Of a stretch of 64,000 nucleotides of DNA, positions 1 through 9,223 are shown piece after piece. The first letter of the stretch is position 1. The number at the start of each line of letters is the position of its first letter. The stretch is from the IMG/VR virus record IMGVR_UViG_3300042555_002918, positions 1 through 64,000 of that record; one strand, 5' to 3'. The notes beneath the pieces are model-generated. The model was not told where the DNA came from. It made no database searches and saw nothing but the letters and a program-made list of their open reading frames with translations. A program made the translations under genes and the position numbers. This stretch comes from a virus.

Positions 1-2
1 TG

Positions 3-965
3 AAAGAGCTTGCTGACGCTATTGGAGAGGATCCAAACTTCTCGGCAACTATCTCTGGAATGGTTGGGACGGTATCTGCTGACCTCGCTGCTGAGGTAAC
101 TCGTGCTCAAGGTGCTGAGGCTGGACTGGCTTCCGACATCACAGCCGAAGAGACCCGCGCAATGGCTGCTGAGGCTGGACTTGCCTCCGACATCACAGCC
201 GAAGAGACCCGCGCAATGGCTGCTGAGGCTGGACTTGCCTCCGATCTCGCTGCTGAGGTAACTCGTGCTCAAGGTGCTGAGGCTGATCTCGCTTCGGATA
301 TCAGTGCTGAAGAGACCCGTGCTGTCGCTGCTGAGGCATCTCTTGCTTCAGACATCGCTGCTGAGGTAACTCGCGCTCAAGGCGTAGAAGCCGGACTCGC
401 TTCCGACATCGCAGATGAAGAGACTCGTGCTCTCGCTGCTGAGGGAGTTATAGCTTCGGATCTTGCTGCTGAGGTAACTCGTGCTGTCGCTGCTGAGGCC
501 GGACTCGCTTCTGACATCGCTGCTGAAGAGACTCGTGCTCTCGCTGCTGAGGGTGCGTTGGATACAAGAGTTTCGACTCTTGAAAGCGGTGTACTGGTAG
601 TTCGTGAAGCTCCAACCGGAGTCATCAACGGAAGCAATACCGTATTCACGCTTGCATCAACTCCTAACGCAGGTTCGGAGCAGGTGTTTGTGAACGGTGT
701 ACTTCAAGAGCCAGGATCATCGGCTGATTATACCATCTCAGGTGGCACGATTACCTTTAATTCGGCTCCTCAATCACCATGGACTGTATTTGTTAATTAT
801 ACGACTGGAGGCTTTGCTCCAATAGTAACAGGCGGTTCTAAAGTTGCAGTACCAGCTTCAGCTTCTTCAGCTGGACAGGTTGGCAATATTGCCTGGGATT
901 CGTCCTACTTCTATGTGTGTGTAAGTACAAACACATGGGTACGTTCGTCTCTTTCAACTTGGTAA
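3..965 (+). CDS. Tail fibre protein, 3' part (5' end outside window)
   Basis: The reading frame is open from the first base of the window, so the gene is cut at its 5' end. The first residues (KELADAIGEDPNFSATISGM) match a segment of the next fibre gene, so the visible part begins inside a shared fibre module. It is followed by alternating units of about 18 residues of the type AAEETRALAAEAGLASDI, which predict a long trimeric coiled-coil shaft. A small beta-rich tip begins near VREAPTGVINGSNTVF, also shared with the downstream paralogue, and the protein ends in a unique segment of about 60 residues with no S74 chaperone. The role in host adsorption is inferred from composition and location. 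Confidence 0.85.
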   Translation, partial: KELADAIGEDPNFSATISGMVGTVSADLAAEVTRAQGAEAGLASDITAEETRAMAAEAGLASDITAEETRAMAAEAGLASDLAAEVTRAQGAEADLASDISAEETRAVAAEASLASDIAAEVTRAQGVEAGLASDIADEETRALAAEGVIASDLAAEVTRAVAAEAGLASDIAAEETRALAAEGALDTRVSTLESGVLVVREAPTGVINGSNTVFTLASTPNAGSEQVFVNGVLQEPGSSADYTISGGTITFNSAPQSPWTVFVNYTTGGFAPIVTGGSKVAVPASASSAGQVGNIAWDSSYFYVCVSTNTWVRSSLSTW

Positions 966-981
966 TTGATTGATAACGGCC

Positions 982-1024
982 CTCCCCGCTCTGCCCCATA
1001 GGTAAGCGGGGAGCCCAGGTTTTT
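982..1024 (+). terminator. Intrinsic terminator after the first fibre gene
   Basis: A 9-bp perfect stem (CTCCCCGCT at 982-990 with AGCGGGGAG at 1005-1013) is followed by CCCAGG and a run of five T at 1020-1024. The gap between stem and T run makes it weaker than the terminator after the next gene. Confidence 0.6.
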
Positions 1025-1039
1025 AAATTTAGGTTAAAT

Positions 1040-4000
1040 ATGTCAAATTTTTTCAAAACTAAAATTGCCGGAGAGCAAATTCTCGATGGCGCAGTAAAAC
1101 GTCAAAATCTCGAAACATCTATCGTTTCAGACATTGACACACTCAAGGAGAACGATGTCACTAAAGCGGGAGATATCGCTCAGCTACAGACCGACCTCAC
1201 CGCTGAGGAGACCGCTCGTGTTTCAGGCGATACCGCTCTTGGTATTCGTGTCGATGGAGTCGAGGGAGATCTTAGCGCCGAGGTTACCCGAGCTCAGGCT
1301 GCTGAGGCTCAGGTTCTTTCCGATGCAAATAGCTATACAGACACGAAGGTTGCTGACCTTGTTAATTCGGCTCCAGCAGTTCTTGATACACTCAAAGAAC
1401 TTAGCGATGCCTTAGGCTCCGATCCATCATTCGCAACTACCGTTGCTAACAACATCGGTGAAGTGGCTGCTGACATCGCCGCTGAGGAGACTCGCGCTCT
1501 CGCTGCTGAAGGAGTTCTCCAAGGAAACATCGACGCTGAAGAGACTCGTGCTGTCGCTGCTGAGGGAGTCATCGCTTCCGATCTCGCTGCTGAGGTAACT
1601 CGCGCTACCGGCGTAGAGGCTGATCTCGCTTCCGACATTGCGGCTGAAGAGACCCGTGCTCTTGCTGCTGAGGCAGGACTTGCCTCCGACATCACTGCTG
1701 AGGTAACTCGTGCTCAAGGCGCCGAGACCCAACTTTCTAACAGCATTTCATCTGAGGTAACTCGTGCTCAAGGTGCTGAGGCTGATCTCGCTTCGGATAT
1801 CAGTGCTGAAGAATCCCGTGCAATGGCCGCCGAAGGAGCTCTTGGAGTTCGCATTGACGAAGTAGAATCCGACATCGCTGCTGAAGAGACTCGTGCTGTC
1901 GCTGCTGAGGGAGTTATCGCTTCCGATCTCGCTGCTGAGGTAACTCGCGCTACCGGCGTTGAGGCTGGACTTGCTTCAGACATCGCTGCTGAAGAGACCC
2001 GTGCTCTTGCTGCTGAGGCTGATCTCGCTTCAGACATCGCTGCTGAGGTAACTCGCGCTCAAGGCGTAGAAGCCGGACTCGCTTCCGACATCGCAGATGA
2101 AGAGACTCGTGCTCTCGCTGCTGAAGGCGCTCTTTCGAGTCGTCTTAATGTCCTTGAGCAGGATCCAACCACAAAGACCTATGTAGACCAACAGGTTGCG
2201 GGTCTGGTTGACTCTGCCCCAGAGGTTTTAAACACCCTTAAAGAGCTTGCTGATGCAATTGGCGCAGACGCAAACTTTTCAGCCACAATATCTGGAATGG
2301 TAGGCGAAGTAGCATCTGACCTTGCTGCTGAAGAGACCCGTGCCCTCGCTGCTGAGGCTGATCTCGCTTCTGACCTTGCCGCCGAGGTGACTCGTGCTCA
2401 AGGTGCTGAGGCTGATCTCGCTTCCGACATTGCGGCTGAAGAGACTCGTGCTGTCGCTGCTGAGGGAGTTATCGCTTCCGATCTCGCTGCTGAGGTAACT
2501 CGCGCTACCGGCGTAGAGGCTGATCTCGCTTCCGACATCGCGGCTGAAGAGACCCGTGCTCTTGCTGCTGAAGGCGCTCTTGGAGTTCGAATTGATGCAG
2601 TTGAAGCAGATATCGCTGCAGAGGAAACTCGTGCTCTCGCTGCTGAGGCCGATCTCGCTTCCGACATCGCTGCTGAAGAGACCCGTGCTGTCGCTGCTGA
2701 GGCCGGACTCGCTTCTGACATCACTGCTGAGGAAACTCGTGCTCTCGCTGCTGAGGCTGCTATTGCTGCGGACCTCATATCAGAGACCAGCAACCGCGAA
2801 ACCGCCGATTTAGCTCTTGGAGTCAGAATCGACGGCGTTGAAGCAGATCTGGCTGCTGAGGTTACAGATCGAACAAGCGCAGATAGCGCCCTTTCGACTC
2901 GTATCTCTGCACTTGAGGCAGATGCAACAACTAAGAGCTACGTAGATCAAAAGTTTGCTGAGGTAGTTGATAATGCTCCTGCGGTACTCGATACACTTAA
3001 CGAGCTGGCTCAGGCAATAGGCGACGATCCTGCATTTATTACGAACATCAGCTCAACCATCGATGCAGTAGAAGCAAGCGTAAGTGCTGAGGTAACTCGC
3101 GCTCAAGGCGTTGAGGCTGGACTTGCTTCAGACATCGCTGCTGAAGAGACCCGTGCTCTTGCTGCTGAGGCTGGACTTGCTTCCGACATCGCAGATGAAG
3201 AGACTCGTGCTCTCGCTGCTGAGGCTGGACTTGCTTCAGACATCGCTGGCATTGACAGTCGTGTTACAACTCTTGAGGAAAGTGCTTATATAATTCGAGA
3301 AGTTCCATCAGGACTTATCAATGGCACTAACACCGTCTTCCAACTTGATTCTGTTCCTTCCACGGGAACCGAGCAGGTATATTTGAACGGTCTTCTTCAA
3401 GAGGCTGGCGCTTCTGGTGACTACACGATCTCAGGAGACACTATTACGTTTGGTGTAGCCCCAAGCACCGGATATTCTTTGGTAGTCAGCTATGTGACTG
3501 GAGCCCCAGTCTTTAACAGCGTAGGTTCTGGAAGTTCTTCTGGATTCAGTGGTGATTACAACGACCTGGTCAACAAGCCTAGCTTGTTTAGCGGCTCCTA
3601 CACGGACCTTTCAAACAAGCCACAATTGTTTAGTGGTTCTTATACGGACCTCTCAGACAAGCCAAGTTTGTTCAGTGGAGATTACAATGACCTGATCAAC
3701 AAGCCTACAATCCCAAGTCTCACATCGGTTGAGTCGCGAATCTCCTCATTGGAAGCTGACGCTACGACTAAGACCTATGTAGACCAACAGGTTAGTGGTC
3801 TTGTGAACTCGGCTCCTGCAGTTCTTGATACTCTCAAAGAGCTTGCTGATGCTTTGGGATCCGATCCAGCTTTTGCGACAACGGTCTCAAATTCGATTGG
3901 TGCGATTTCAAGCCGAGTTACTTCACTTGAGAGCGTTACTCTTGCTAGCGTAGCTACAAGCGGTTCGTATGCAGATCTGACAAATAAGCCAACTTTGTTT

Positions 4001-5176
4001 AGCGGAGCTTACGCTGACCTAACTGGCACCCCGTCCTTGGCTAGCGTAGCTACAAGCGGTTCGTATGCAGATCTGACAAATAAACCAACTTTGTTTAGCG
4101 GTTCGTATGCAGATCTGACAAATAAGCCAACTTTGTTTAGCGGAGCTTACGCTGACCTAACTGGCAAGCCTTCTTTAGCTAGCGTAGCTACAAGCGGTTC
4201 GTATGCTGACCTCAGTAACAAGCCAACTCTTGCAAGTTTTACGACATTAACTTCACCAGCTTCGGGTCATCATTTAAGATACAACGGAACTTCTTGGGTT
4301 AATGCTGCTATTCCTGCATCCGACTTACCTGTAGCTCAACAAAGCTCTGGAATTATTGACACTGGGTTTCAGATATTCTCTGGTGACAAACGATTCAATG
4401 GCATTATTCAAGCATATGGTGGAGTTGCGGCTAAAGCACCTGCTATCAATCAGCCTGCACTTCGTGTTCAACCAGCCGGAGTATCGCAAAGTATTCCACT
4501 CATCTACCTGGAAAACACTTCGGGCGGTGGAGCATTTACTGTCAGCACATCTGGTGCAACAACAATTGCTCTTGCCAGCGCAAGTGCAAAAGGCATGGTC
4601 ATTACGGCTGCTGCTTCACAAACAGGGAACTTGTTTGAGGTGCAAAACAGTGCGGGAACTGCGAAGACTAGCATCACAAAAGATGGTACGATCGTATTGA
4701 ACGCACTTGGCAACACTACAACCTATGGAATTGGAGTAAGTTACGACTTAAATGGCGGAACCTGCTTGTCCATTCAGCACTCGGGAACTGCTGGTCGGTT
4801 TTTGGCGTCATTCTATAATTCAGCTGCACAGATGGTGGGGTCTATTACCCACGATGGTTCAACTACATCATATGCAACGACCTCTGACCACCGCCTCAAG
4901 GAAAATTTTGTTCCTCTGACCGGTGCTCTTGATAGAGTTGGTAGTTTGCCAATCTACCGTTTCAATTTCAAAGCTAATCCAAGCAAAGTAGTTGATGGAT
5001 GTAAGGCACATGAAGTTGCTGCGGTTTGTCCAGAGGCAGTAAATGGGGATAAAGATGCTACAGATGCTGATGGGGGAATTATTCCTCAGTCAGTTGACTA
5101 TAGTAAGTTAATCCCACTTCTCGTCGCATCAATTCAGGAGCTTAAGGCTAAAGTTGCCGCTCTTGAGAGTAAGTAA
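1040..5176 (+). CDS. Long tail fibre with C-terminal peptidase S74 chaperone
   Basis: This 1378-residue protein is built from modules: coiled-coil units (AAEETRALAAEAGLASDI type); recurring TTKTYVDQQ / APAVLDTLKELADALGSDP segments; an INGTNTVF beta domain like the tip of the upstream fibre; and a series of SGSYADLTNKPTLF repeats at about residues 830-1060. The last ~110 residues contain TSDHRLKENF and DYSKLIPLLVASIQELK, the hallmark of the peptidase S74 intramolecular chaperone, which helps trimerise the fibre and then cleaves itself off. The Ser of TSDH is the expected nucleophile by family knowledge. It is likely the main host-recognition fibre. Repeats shared with the upstream gene make recombination between the two likely. 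Confidence 0.93.
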   Translation: MSNFFKTKIAGEQILDGAVKRQNLETSIVSDIDTLKENDVTKAGDIAQLQTDLTAEETARVSGDTALGIRVDGVEGDLSAEVTRAQAAEAQVLSDANSYTDTKVADLVNSAPAVLDTLKELSDALGSDPSFATTVANNIGEVAADIAAEETRALAAEGVLQGNIDAEETRAVAAEGVIASDLAAEVTRATGVEADLASDIAAEETRALAAEAGLASDITAEVTRAQGAETQLSNSISSEVTRAQGAEADLASDISAEESRAMAAEGALGVRIDEVESDIAAEETRAVAAEGVIASDLAAEVTRATGVEAGLASDIAAEETRALAAEADLASDIAAEVTRAQGVEAGLASDIADEETRALAAEGALSSRLNVLEQDPTTKTYVDQQVAGLVDSAPEVLNTLKELADAIGADANFSATISGMVGEVASDLAAEETRALAAEADLASDLAAEVTRAQGAEADLASDIAAEETRAVAAEGVIASDLAAEVTRATGVEADLASDIAAEETRALAAEGALGVRIDAVEADIAAEETRALAAEADLASDIAAEETRAVAAEAGLASDITAEETRALAAEAAIAADLISETSNRETADLALGVRIDGVEADLAAEVTDRTSADSALSTRISALEADATTKSYVDQKFAEVVDNAPAVLDTLNELAQAIGDDPAFITNISSTIDAVEASVSAEVTRAQGVEAGLASDIAAEETRALAAEAGLASDIADEETRALAAEAGLASDIAGIDSRVTTLEESAYIIREVPSGLINGTNTVFQLDSVPSTGTEQVYLNGLLQEAGASGDYTISGDTITFGVAPSTGYSLVVSYVTGAPVFNSVGSGSSSGFSGDYNDLVNKPSLFSGSYTDLSNKPQLFSGSYTDLSDKPSLFSGDYNDLINKPTIPSLTSVESRISSLEADATTKTYVDQQVSGLVNSAPAVLDTLKELADALGSDPAFATTVSNSIGAISSRVTSLESVTLASVATSGSYADLTNKPTLFSGAYADLTGTPSLASVATSGSYADLTNKPTLFSGSYADLTNKPTLFSGAYADLTGKPSLASVATSGSYADLSNKPTLASFTTLTSPASGHHLRYNGTSWVNAAIPASDLPVAQQSSGIIDTGFQIFSGDKRFNGIIQAYGGVAAKAPAINQPALRVQPAGVSQSIPLIYLENTSGGGAFTVSTSGATTIALASASAKGMVITAAASQTGNLFEVQNSAGTAKTSITKDGTIVLNALGNTTTYGIGVSYDLNGGTCLSIQHSGTAGRFLASFYNSAAQMVGSITHDGSTTSYATTSDHRLKENFVPLTGALDRVGSLPIYRFNFKANPSKVVDGCKAHEVAAVCPEAVNGDKDATDADGGIIPQSVDYSKLIPLLVASIQELKAKVAALESK

Positions 5177-5195
5177 TTTACTTGACTGACCTACC

Positions 5196-5231
5196 GGGCC
5201 GCCGTCTTAAAAGAGATGGCGGCCCTTTTTT
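5196..5231 (+). terminator. Strong intrinsic terminator after the fibre gene
   Basis: GGGCCGCC (5196-5203) pairs perfectly with GGCGGCCC (5218-5225) around a 14-nt loop, followed at once by six T. It lies between the convergent fibre and gp4 genes. Confidence 0.92.
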
Positions 5232-5691
5232 ATGCCTTTGCTCTGGAAATGATAACGACACCGAGAGATTTTAAGGTCACTTCATCCCACACCTGGAATT
5301 TATATCCCATAGAGTTCGCATACTGCTCCGCTGCTTGCCATTTAGCAGTGTTTTGGGCGTAGGTCCTAGCCTCAGCTTCTACTAGCTGCTTCCGCCTCCC
5401 CTTGCCCGTTTTAGGAGGTATACACTCTTTCTGCGGCTTGACCTCCACCAGAAAGATTCCGGCAGTTGTTTCAATCATGAAATCTATGATGTACCGGTGA
5501 ACCCGGTCGTCTACAGGCGATACGTATGGAACGACCACGCTTTCGGACGACCACTTGAGAACCTTGTCGTTCATATCGAGCCAGTACATAACAGCCGCCT
5601 CCCAAGATGAGCGATACACGATTTTAGAGAGGTCACCTCGATATTTTTGGGGATTTTTGGGTCGATAGAGGCCCTGATGGAACGTTTTCAC
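5230..5691 (-). CDS. 4: Head completion protein, T4 gp4 family (TnsA-like nuclease fold)
   Basis: The 153-residue product matches T4 gp4 throughout: an N-terminal YRPKNPQKYRGDLSKIVYRSSWE segment, then WSSESVVVPYVSP, HRYIIDFMIE and FLVEVKPQKE. The D of IIDF and the ExK of VEVKP correspond to the PD-(D/E)XK-type catalytic residues of TnsA-like nucleases. In T4 gp4 (also called gp50/gp65 in older work) acts late to complete DNA-filled heads before tail joining. Translation appears to begin at a GTG. It is divergent from the baseplate operon and convergent with the fibre gene. Confidence 0.9.
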   Translation of the reverse strand: MKTFHQGLYRPKNPQKYRGDLSKIVYRSSWEAAVMYWLDMNDKVLKWSSESVVVPYVSPVDDRVHRYIIDFMIETTAGIFLVEVKPQKECIPPKTGKGRRKQLVEAEARTYAQNTAKWQAAEQYANSMGYKFQVWDEVTLKSLGVVIISRAKA

Positions 5692-5728
5692 AGTCGCCCA
5701 CTAAATAGATCATTGAATTTCAACGAAC

Positions 5729-5736
5729 TATTTAGA
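5729..5736 (-). promoter_or_regulatory. T4-type late promoter (TCTAAATA) for gp4
   Basis: TCTAAATA on the minus strand, one mismatch from TATAAATA, lies about 38 nt upstream of the gp4 start. A weaker ACTAAATA on the plus strand at 5700-5707 may serve the divergent baseplate operon. Confidence 0.5.
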
Positions 5737-5747
5737 GGCACCTATAA

Positions 5748-6644
5748 ATGTCGGGCTACCTTGAATACATGCGGAAAATCTATGGAGACCGCGCCCTTGA
5801 GCTAATCAATAAGGCTGGTCAAGGGTTCTTGCCTCCGGACGGGAATACCGAGGTAGACCAAATGGTGTACCCACAAGACCTATTCTCTCCTGACGCATCC
5901 CCTTTCATCCTCTTCTTTGCGGTACATCCAACAAACACCAACGTGATCTTAGACAAAATCGCTCTATACATGCCCCGAGAAGTCTCCGTGAACTATGGGA
6001 TAAATTTCAGCGAGGCGACCAACTTGTTTGAGTATAACAACATGATGAGCGACAAGTCGGTGCAAGACTACTTTGCTGGCACTGCCATGGCTACTGCAGT
6101 ATACGGAGCATATCGAGGCGCCTCAGGAGCACCAGGAATTGGTGGGAAGATACTTGGAGCTGGCGCTGGAGCATTAACGGCTGCTGGAAACGTTGCCAGC
6201 CGCTCAAACTCTATCGGACAAACTCTCTCTATTCAGAAAAAGAAGACCCTTAACCCTCACCTTGCTGCTTCGTTTGAGGGTGTAAGCTTTAGGCGACATC
6301 CTTTCTTTTTTGACCTAGTAGCCCGTAATAAAGAAGAAACAGAGACAATCAATCAAATCATTTACAAATTTAAGTACCATGCACACCCAGAAGCAGGCGA
6401 CCCCGACTCCACAGCTACCTTCTGGCAATGGCCGTCTGCCTGGCAAATCGGTCTTTTTTCTCCGGCCCGAAAGTACCTACACAGTATTTCAACCTGTCAC
6501 ATTACCAACATGAACGTAAGTTACTCGGGAGGAGGAACCCGAGCGTTTTTCTCTGATACCGGAGCTCCCGTTTCAGTTCGTCTGTCATTAGAGTTTATGG
6601 AAACCGAGTTGATAACACGCGGTCGCATACGCCAAGGATTTTAG
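5748..6644 (+). CDS. 54: Baseplate tail-tube initiator, T4 gp54/gp48 family
   Basis: This 298-residue protein has the tube-initiator layout. An N-terminal segment has LDKIALYMPREVSVNYGINF; a central Gly/Ala-rich stretch (about residues 105-150) is followed by the conserved SFEGVSFRRHPFFFDLVARNKEET and IIYKFKYHAHPE motifs; the C-terminus is beta-rich. In T4, gp48 and gp54 sit on the hub and nucleate polymerisation of the gp19 tube. It heads a tightly spaced operon with gp53, gp27-like and gp26-like genes. Whether gp54 or gp48 is the closer relative cannot be decided by eye. Confidence 0.82.
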   Translation: MSGYLEYMRKIYGDRALELINKAGQGFLPPDGNTEVDQMVYPQDLFSPDASPFILFFAVHPTNTNVILDKIALYMPREVSVNYGINFSEATNLFEYNNMMSDKSVQDYFAGTAMATAVYGAYRGASGAPGIGGKILGAGAGALTAAGNVASRSNSIGQTLSIQKKKTLNPHLAASFEGVSFRRHPFFFDLVARNKEETETINQIIYKFKYHAHPEAGDPDSTATFWQWPSAWQIGLFSPARKYLHSISTCHITNMNVSYSGGGTRAFFSDTGAPVSVRLSLEFMETELITRGRIRQGF

Positions 6645-6646
6645 GC

Positions 6647-7153
6647 ATGAAGTACTTTCAGTATCTTCCTACATTTGATTACTCCAACCTCACTGTAACC
6701 AACATTCTTGCGCGGGCAAAAGTGCGAGAGTTTGTACTGAACAATGCATCTGTTTATTACAAACATCGCATTGCCGACGGAGAGCGCCCAGATATTCTGG
6801 CTAGCAAATATTACGGAAACTCCAACTATACCTGGCTTATTTTTTACGCCAACGACATCTTTGACCCGATATTTGACTGGCCTTTGACTGGAGATGCACT
6901 TGAGGCGCACATGTCCAACACCGTTGGGTCACTTGAAGTAGCTCAACAGACCCCACATCACTACTTGCTGGACGGTCAATATATAATTGACCGAGAGACA
7001 TACATGGACATAAACCTCCCGGCCAACCGAAAGAGGGTAGTCTCTGTCTATGAACATCATGTGAATGAGAACGAAAAGAAGAGAGAGATCAAGCTTATTG
7101 ACCAAGCGTACGTGCGACAGATCGTAAACGAGATGCAGAGGTTATTCATCTAG
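6647..7153 (+). CDS. 53: Baseplate wedge protein, T4 gp53 family
   Basis: The 168-residue product resembles gp53. It begins with MKYFQYLPTFDY, followed by IADGERPDILASKYYGNSNYTWLIFYANDIFDP, the typical segment of this family with a LysM-like wedge domain. In T4, gp53 is the last wedge component and lets wedges join around the hub. It starts 2 nt after the gp54-like stop, so translation is probably coupled. Confidence 0.85.
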   Translation: MKYFQYLPTFDYSNLTVTNILARAKVREFVLNNASVYYKHRIADGERPDILASKYYGNSNYTWLIFYANDIFDPIFDWPLTGDALEAHMSNTVGSLEVAQQTPHHYLLDGQYIIDRETYMDINLPANRKRVVSVYEHHVNENEKKREIKLIDQAYVRQIVNEMQRLFI

Positions 7154-7159
7154 GGGTTT

Positions 7160-8554
7160 ATGTCTGATACTAGCCTTAGTCCAGAAGTCCTTCGTAGGGA
7201 ACGAGACTACTACATTAACTACCTGAAAATTGTCGCCTACAATGGCAAAGAGTACTCTATCGCGTCTCAAATGATAGAGTTTACTTTTCACGAAAACATT
7301 GCGACCCCGTGCGTTTACTGTTCAGTTACTCTGTACGATGCGGTTGACTTCCCCACTCTTCTTCCAATGATTGGCGAAGAGCGCCTTAAAGTTAGCTTTA
7401 CCCGACAAGATGAACACGCAGCAAAAAATGAGGGAGGATTTAAGAAGCCAATCGTTCTCGACATGCCCATCTATAAGATATCAGGTAGGTCACCGGAGAA
7501 CACAAGCAGAAAGGGGCAGGTTTACACTCTTCACGCCACTTCGGATGAGATGCTTCAGTCACTGAAAAGCAAAGTACGCCTAGGCCTTAAAGGAATGACC
7601 TACTCGGAGATGGTCGACAAGGTGTTTAACGAATACGTAAAGGTTTCAAAACCCGTTGAGGTTGAACCTACAAAGCACCTCCACGATTTCTGCATATCAA
7701 ACATGAACCCATTTAGGTTTATTACGCATGTGTCGGGCAAATCAATCAGTCCGAAATACGGAGGATGCCTGTACTTTTTCTATGAGGACCGAGACAAATT
7801 CAACTACAAGAGCCTAGGAAGCCTCTTCGAGGGGAATAAGAGCCTAGACATAAACTTTGCGGTAAAAAACACCCTCAAGCAGGGAGGAGATAAGGCTGGT
7901 CCAAAGGAACGCATATTTGAAAGGGACATGTATGCAGTTGAGGCTCTTGAGCATAAGGGCAGTTTTGACCTGATTAAAACTATTGTGTCAGGCGGCTACT
8001 CCCAAAAAGCGATTTTTTTCGACCCAGTTCGGCAACTTATAACAACTAAAGACTTTGACATTGAACAGGAATGGGACTCCTTACCCCATATCGATAAGGT
8101 AAAGCCATTCACAGAAGGCAACAAAGCAAAGGCGGCCCCCGATTCACGAATAACAGTCCAATGGACGAACGCCGAGCACGACAGTGTTGAGCATATTTCA
8201 GGGAAAGAGCCAGGTATTAACCCGTTTAGAGCGGAAGATTTCAGCCTTCGGGTAAACGCTCAGATGGACGGAATGATCAGAAACTCCATTGACGTGGTTA
8301 TACCCGGAACACCCGATTTGGTGGCAGGGCAAGTCATTAACTTTCACCTACCAGAGCACCTAGGAAAAGTCAGTAAAGAAGAGCCCGAGGAACCTGACGC
8401 ATATCTGCAGGGTAAATACCTTGTAGTCAGCGTGATGCATCGACTCTCAACTACAGAGTACACGTGCAGTGCAACTATAGTTAAGGACTCCTTCTACTCG
8501 AACATCAAACATCGCAACCCCGAGGAAGAGTACCCAATCAATAAGATTTACTAA
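7160..8554 (+). CDS. 27: Baseplate hub protein, gp27-like
   Basis: The 464-residue product starts with a strand-rich domain (SQMIEFTFHENIATPCVYCSVTLYDA followed by LLPMIGEERLKVSF), typical of the tube-like domains of gp27/gpD hub proteins. An IYKISGRSPENTSRKGQVYTLH segment and a C-terminal INFHLPEHLGKV region also fit. The hub forms the trimeric base of the cell-puncturing device and connects to the tube. It overlaps the next gene at the stop/start (TAATG). The separate spike or lysozyme protein (gp5) is not in this window. Confidence 0.72.
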   Translation: MSDTSLSPEVLRRERDYYINYLKIVAYNGKEYSIASQMIEFTFHENIATPCVYCSVTLYDAVDFPTLLPMIGEERLKVSFTRQDEHAAKNEGGFKKPIVLDMPIYKISGRSPENTSRKGQVYTLHATSDEMLQSLKSKVRLGLKGMTYSEMVDKVFNEYVKVSKPVEVEPTKHLHDFCISNMNPFRFITHVSGKSISPKYGGCLYFFYEDRDKFNYKSLGSLFEGNKSLDINFAVKNTLKQGGDKAGPKERIFERDMYAVEALEHKGSFDLIKTIVSGGYSQKAIFFDPVRQLITTKDFDIEQEWDSLPHIDKVKPFTEGNKAKAAPDSRITVQWTNAEHDSVEHISGKEPGINPFRAEDFSLRVNAQMDGMIRNSIDVVIPGTPDLVAGQVINFHLPEHLGKVSKEEPEEPDAYLQGKYLVVSVMHRLSTTEYTCSATIVKDSFYSNIKHRNPEEEYPINKIY

Positions 8555-9216
8555 TGACGGATTTACGAGACACCAAACGAAAGAAGTCAGCCCGGTCTCC
8601 GGAGGATATCTTCGAGATAGGTATCCAGGAAGCTCAGACTGCCGGAGTCTTCCGTAAACGCACCCAGAGCGCAATTAAATGGTACCTTGGCCTAATCCGC
8701 CGCCTTGCCCCATCCCCAATCAACAGGGCAGGATTTACCAAACGAGAGCGGCTTCAGCAGGGACTGCGCTTCGGGAGCCTCTACTGCTACGTGTATGACG
8801 CAAAAACTAAAGACGACCTACCATACTGGGATAGGTTTCCATTGGTATTCCCGATAACCCCTACAAAGAATGGAAATGGCTGGTACGGCCTTAACTTACA
8901 CTACGTTCCACTCGAATACCGGGCAAAACTTCTATCTGTGCTCTATCGCGTAGCAAACAATAAGCGATACGACGAGACAACCAAATTGAAGCTCTCATAC
9001 GAATATTTGAAAGACCTAGGCGGGATGAACAAAGCCTTGGCTATGGTTGCCTTCAAGCAATACCTAACAAGCCACGTCCGAAGCCGTTTCATTTATATCA
9101 CCCCGGATGAGTGGCCCATCGCCTTATTTCTACCCATGGAACAGTGGCAAAAGAAGAGCTTTGGGGAGGTCAATTTTGACATACAGGGCCAGATTAAACG
9201 GCTCAGGGATAAATAG
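8554..9216 (+). CDS. Conserved T4-like virion or assembly protein of unknown role
   Basis: This 220-residue basic protein has the motifs GSLYCYVYDAKTKDDLPYWD, RFPLVFPITP and GLNLHYVPLEYRAKLL. I associate these with an uncharacterised family found near baseplate genes in many marine T4-like phages; one recollection is the DNA end-protector gp2, but I am not confident and do not assign it. It lies inside the baseplate operon, overlapping the hub gene, so a structural or assembly role is likely. Confidence 0.6.
   Translation: MTDLRDTKRKKSARSPEDIFEIGIQEAQTAGVFRKRTQSAIKWYLGLIRRLAPSPINRAGFTKRERLQQGLRFGSLYCYVYDAKTKDDLPYWDRFPLVFPITPTKNGNGWYGLNLHYVPLEYRAKLLSVLYRVANNKRYDETTKLKLSYEYLKDLGGMNKALAMVAFKQYLTSHVRSRFIYITPDEWPIALFLPMEQWQKKSFGEVNFDIQGQIKRLRDK
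9208..9215 (+). promoter_or_regulatory. Possible late promoter GATAAATA, 8 nt before the next start
   Basis: GATAAATA overlaps the stop codon of the preceding gene and lies 8 nt before ATG 9224. The spacing is the same as at many minus-strand late genes here and would give a transcript with almost no leader. Confidence 0.4.
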
Positions 9217-9223
9217 TCAGTAT

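Noticed and set aside
377-2793. Long antisense frames opposite the fibre repeats
   Set aside because: They mirror the repeat codons (Ala/Ser-rich) and have no ribosome binding sites.
60-3300. Dense regular repeats that could look like a CRISPR array or satellite DNA
   Set aside because: They are in-frame units of tail fibre coiled coils with no unique spacers of constant length.
8554-9216. Assignment as DNA end protector gp2
   Set aside because: The memory of the motif is not specific enough; position within the baseplate operon argues for caution.
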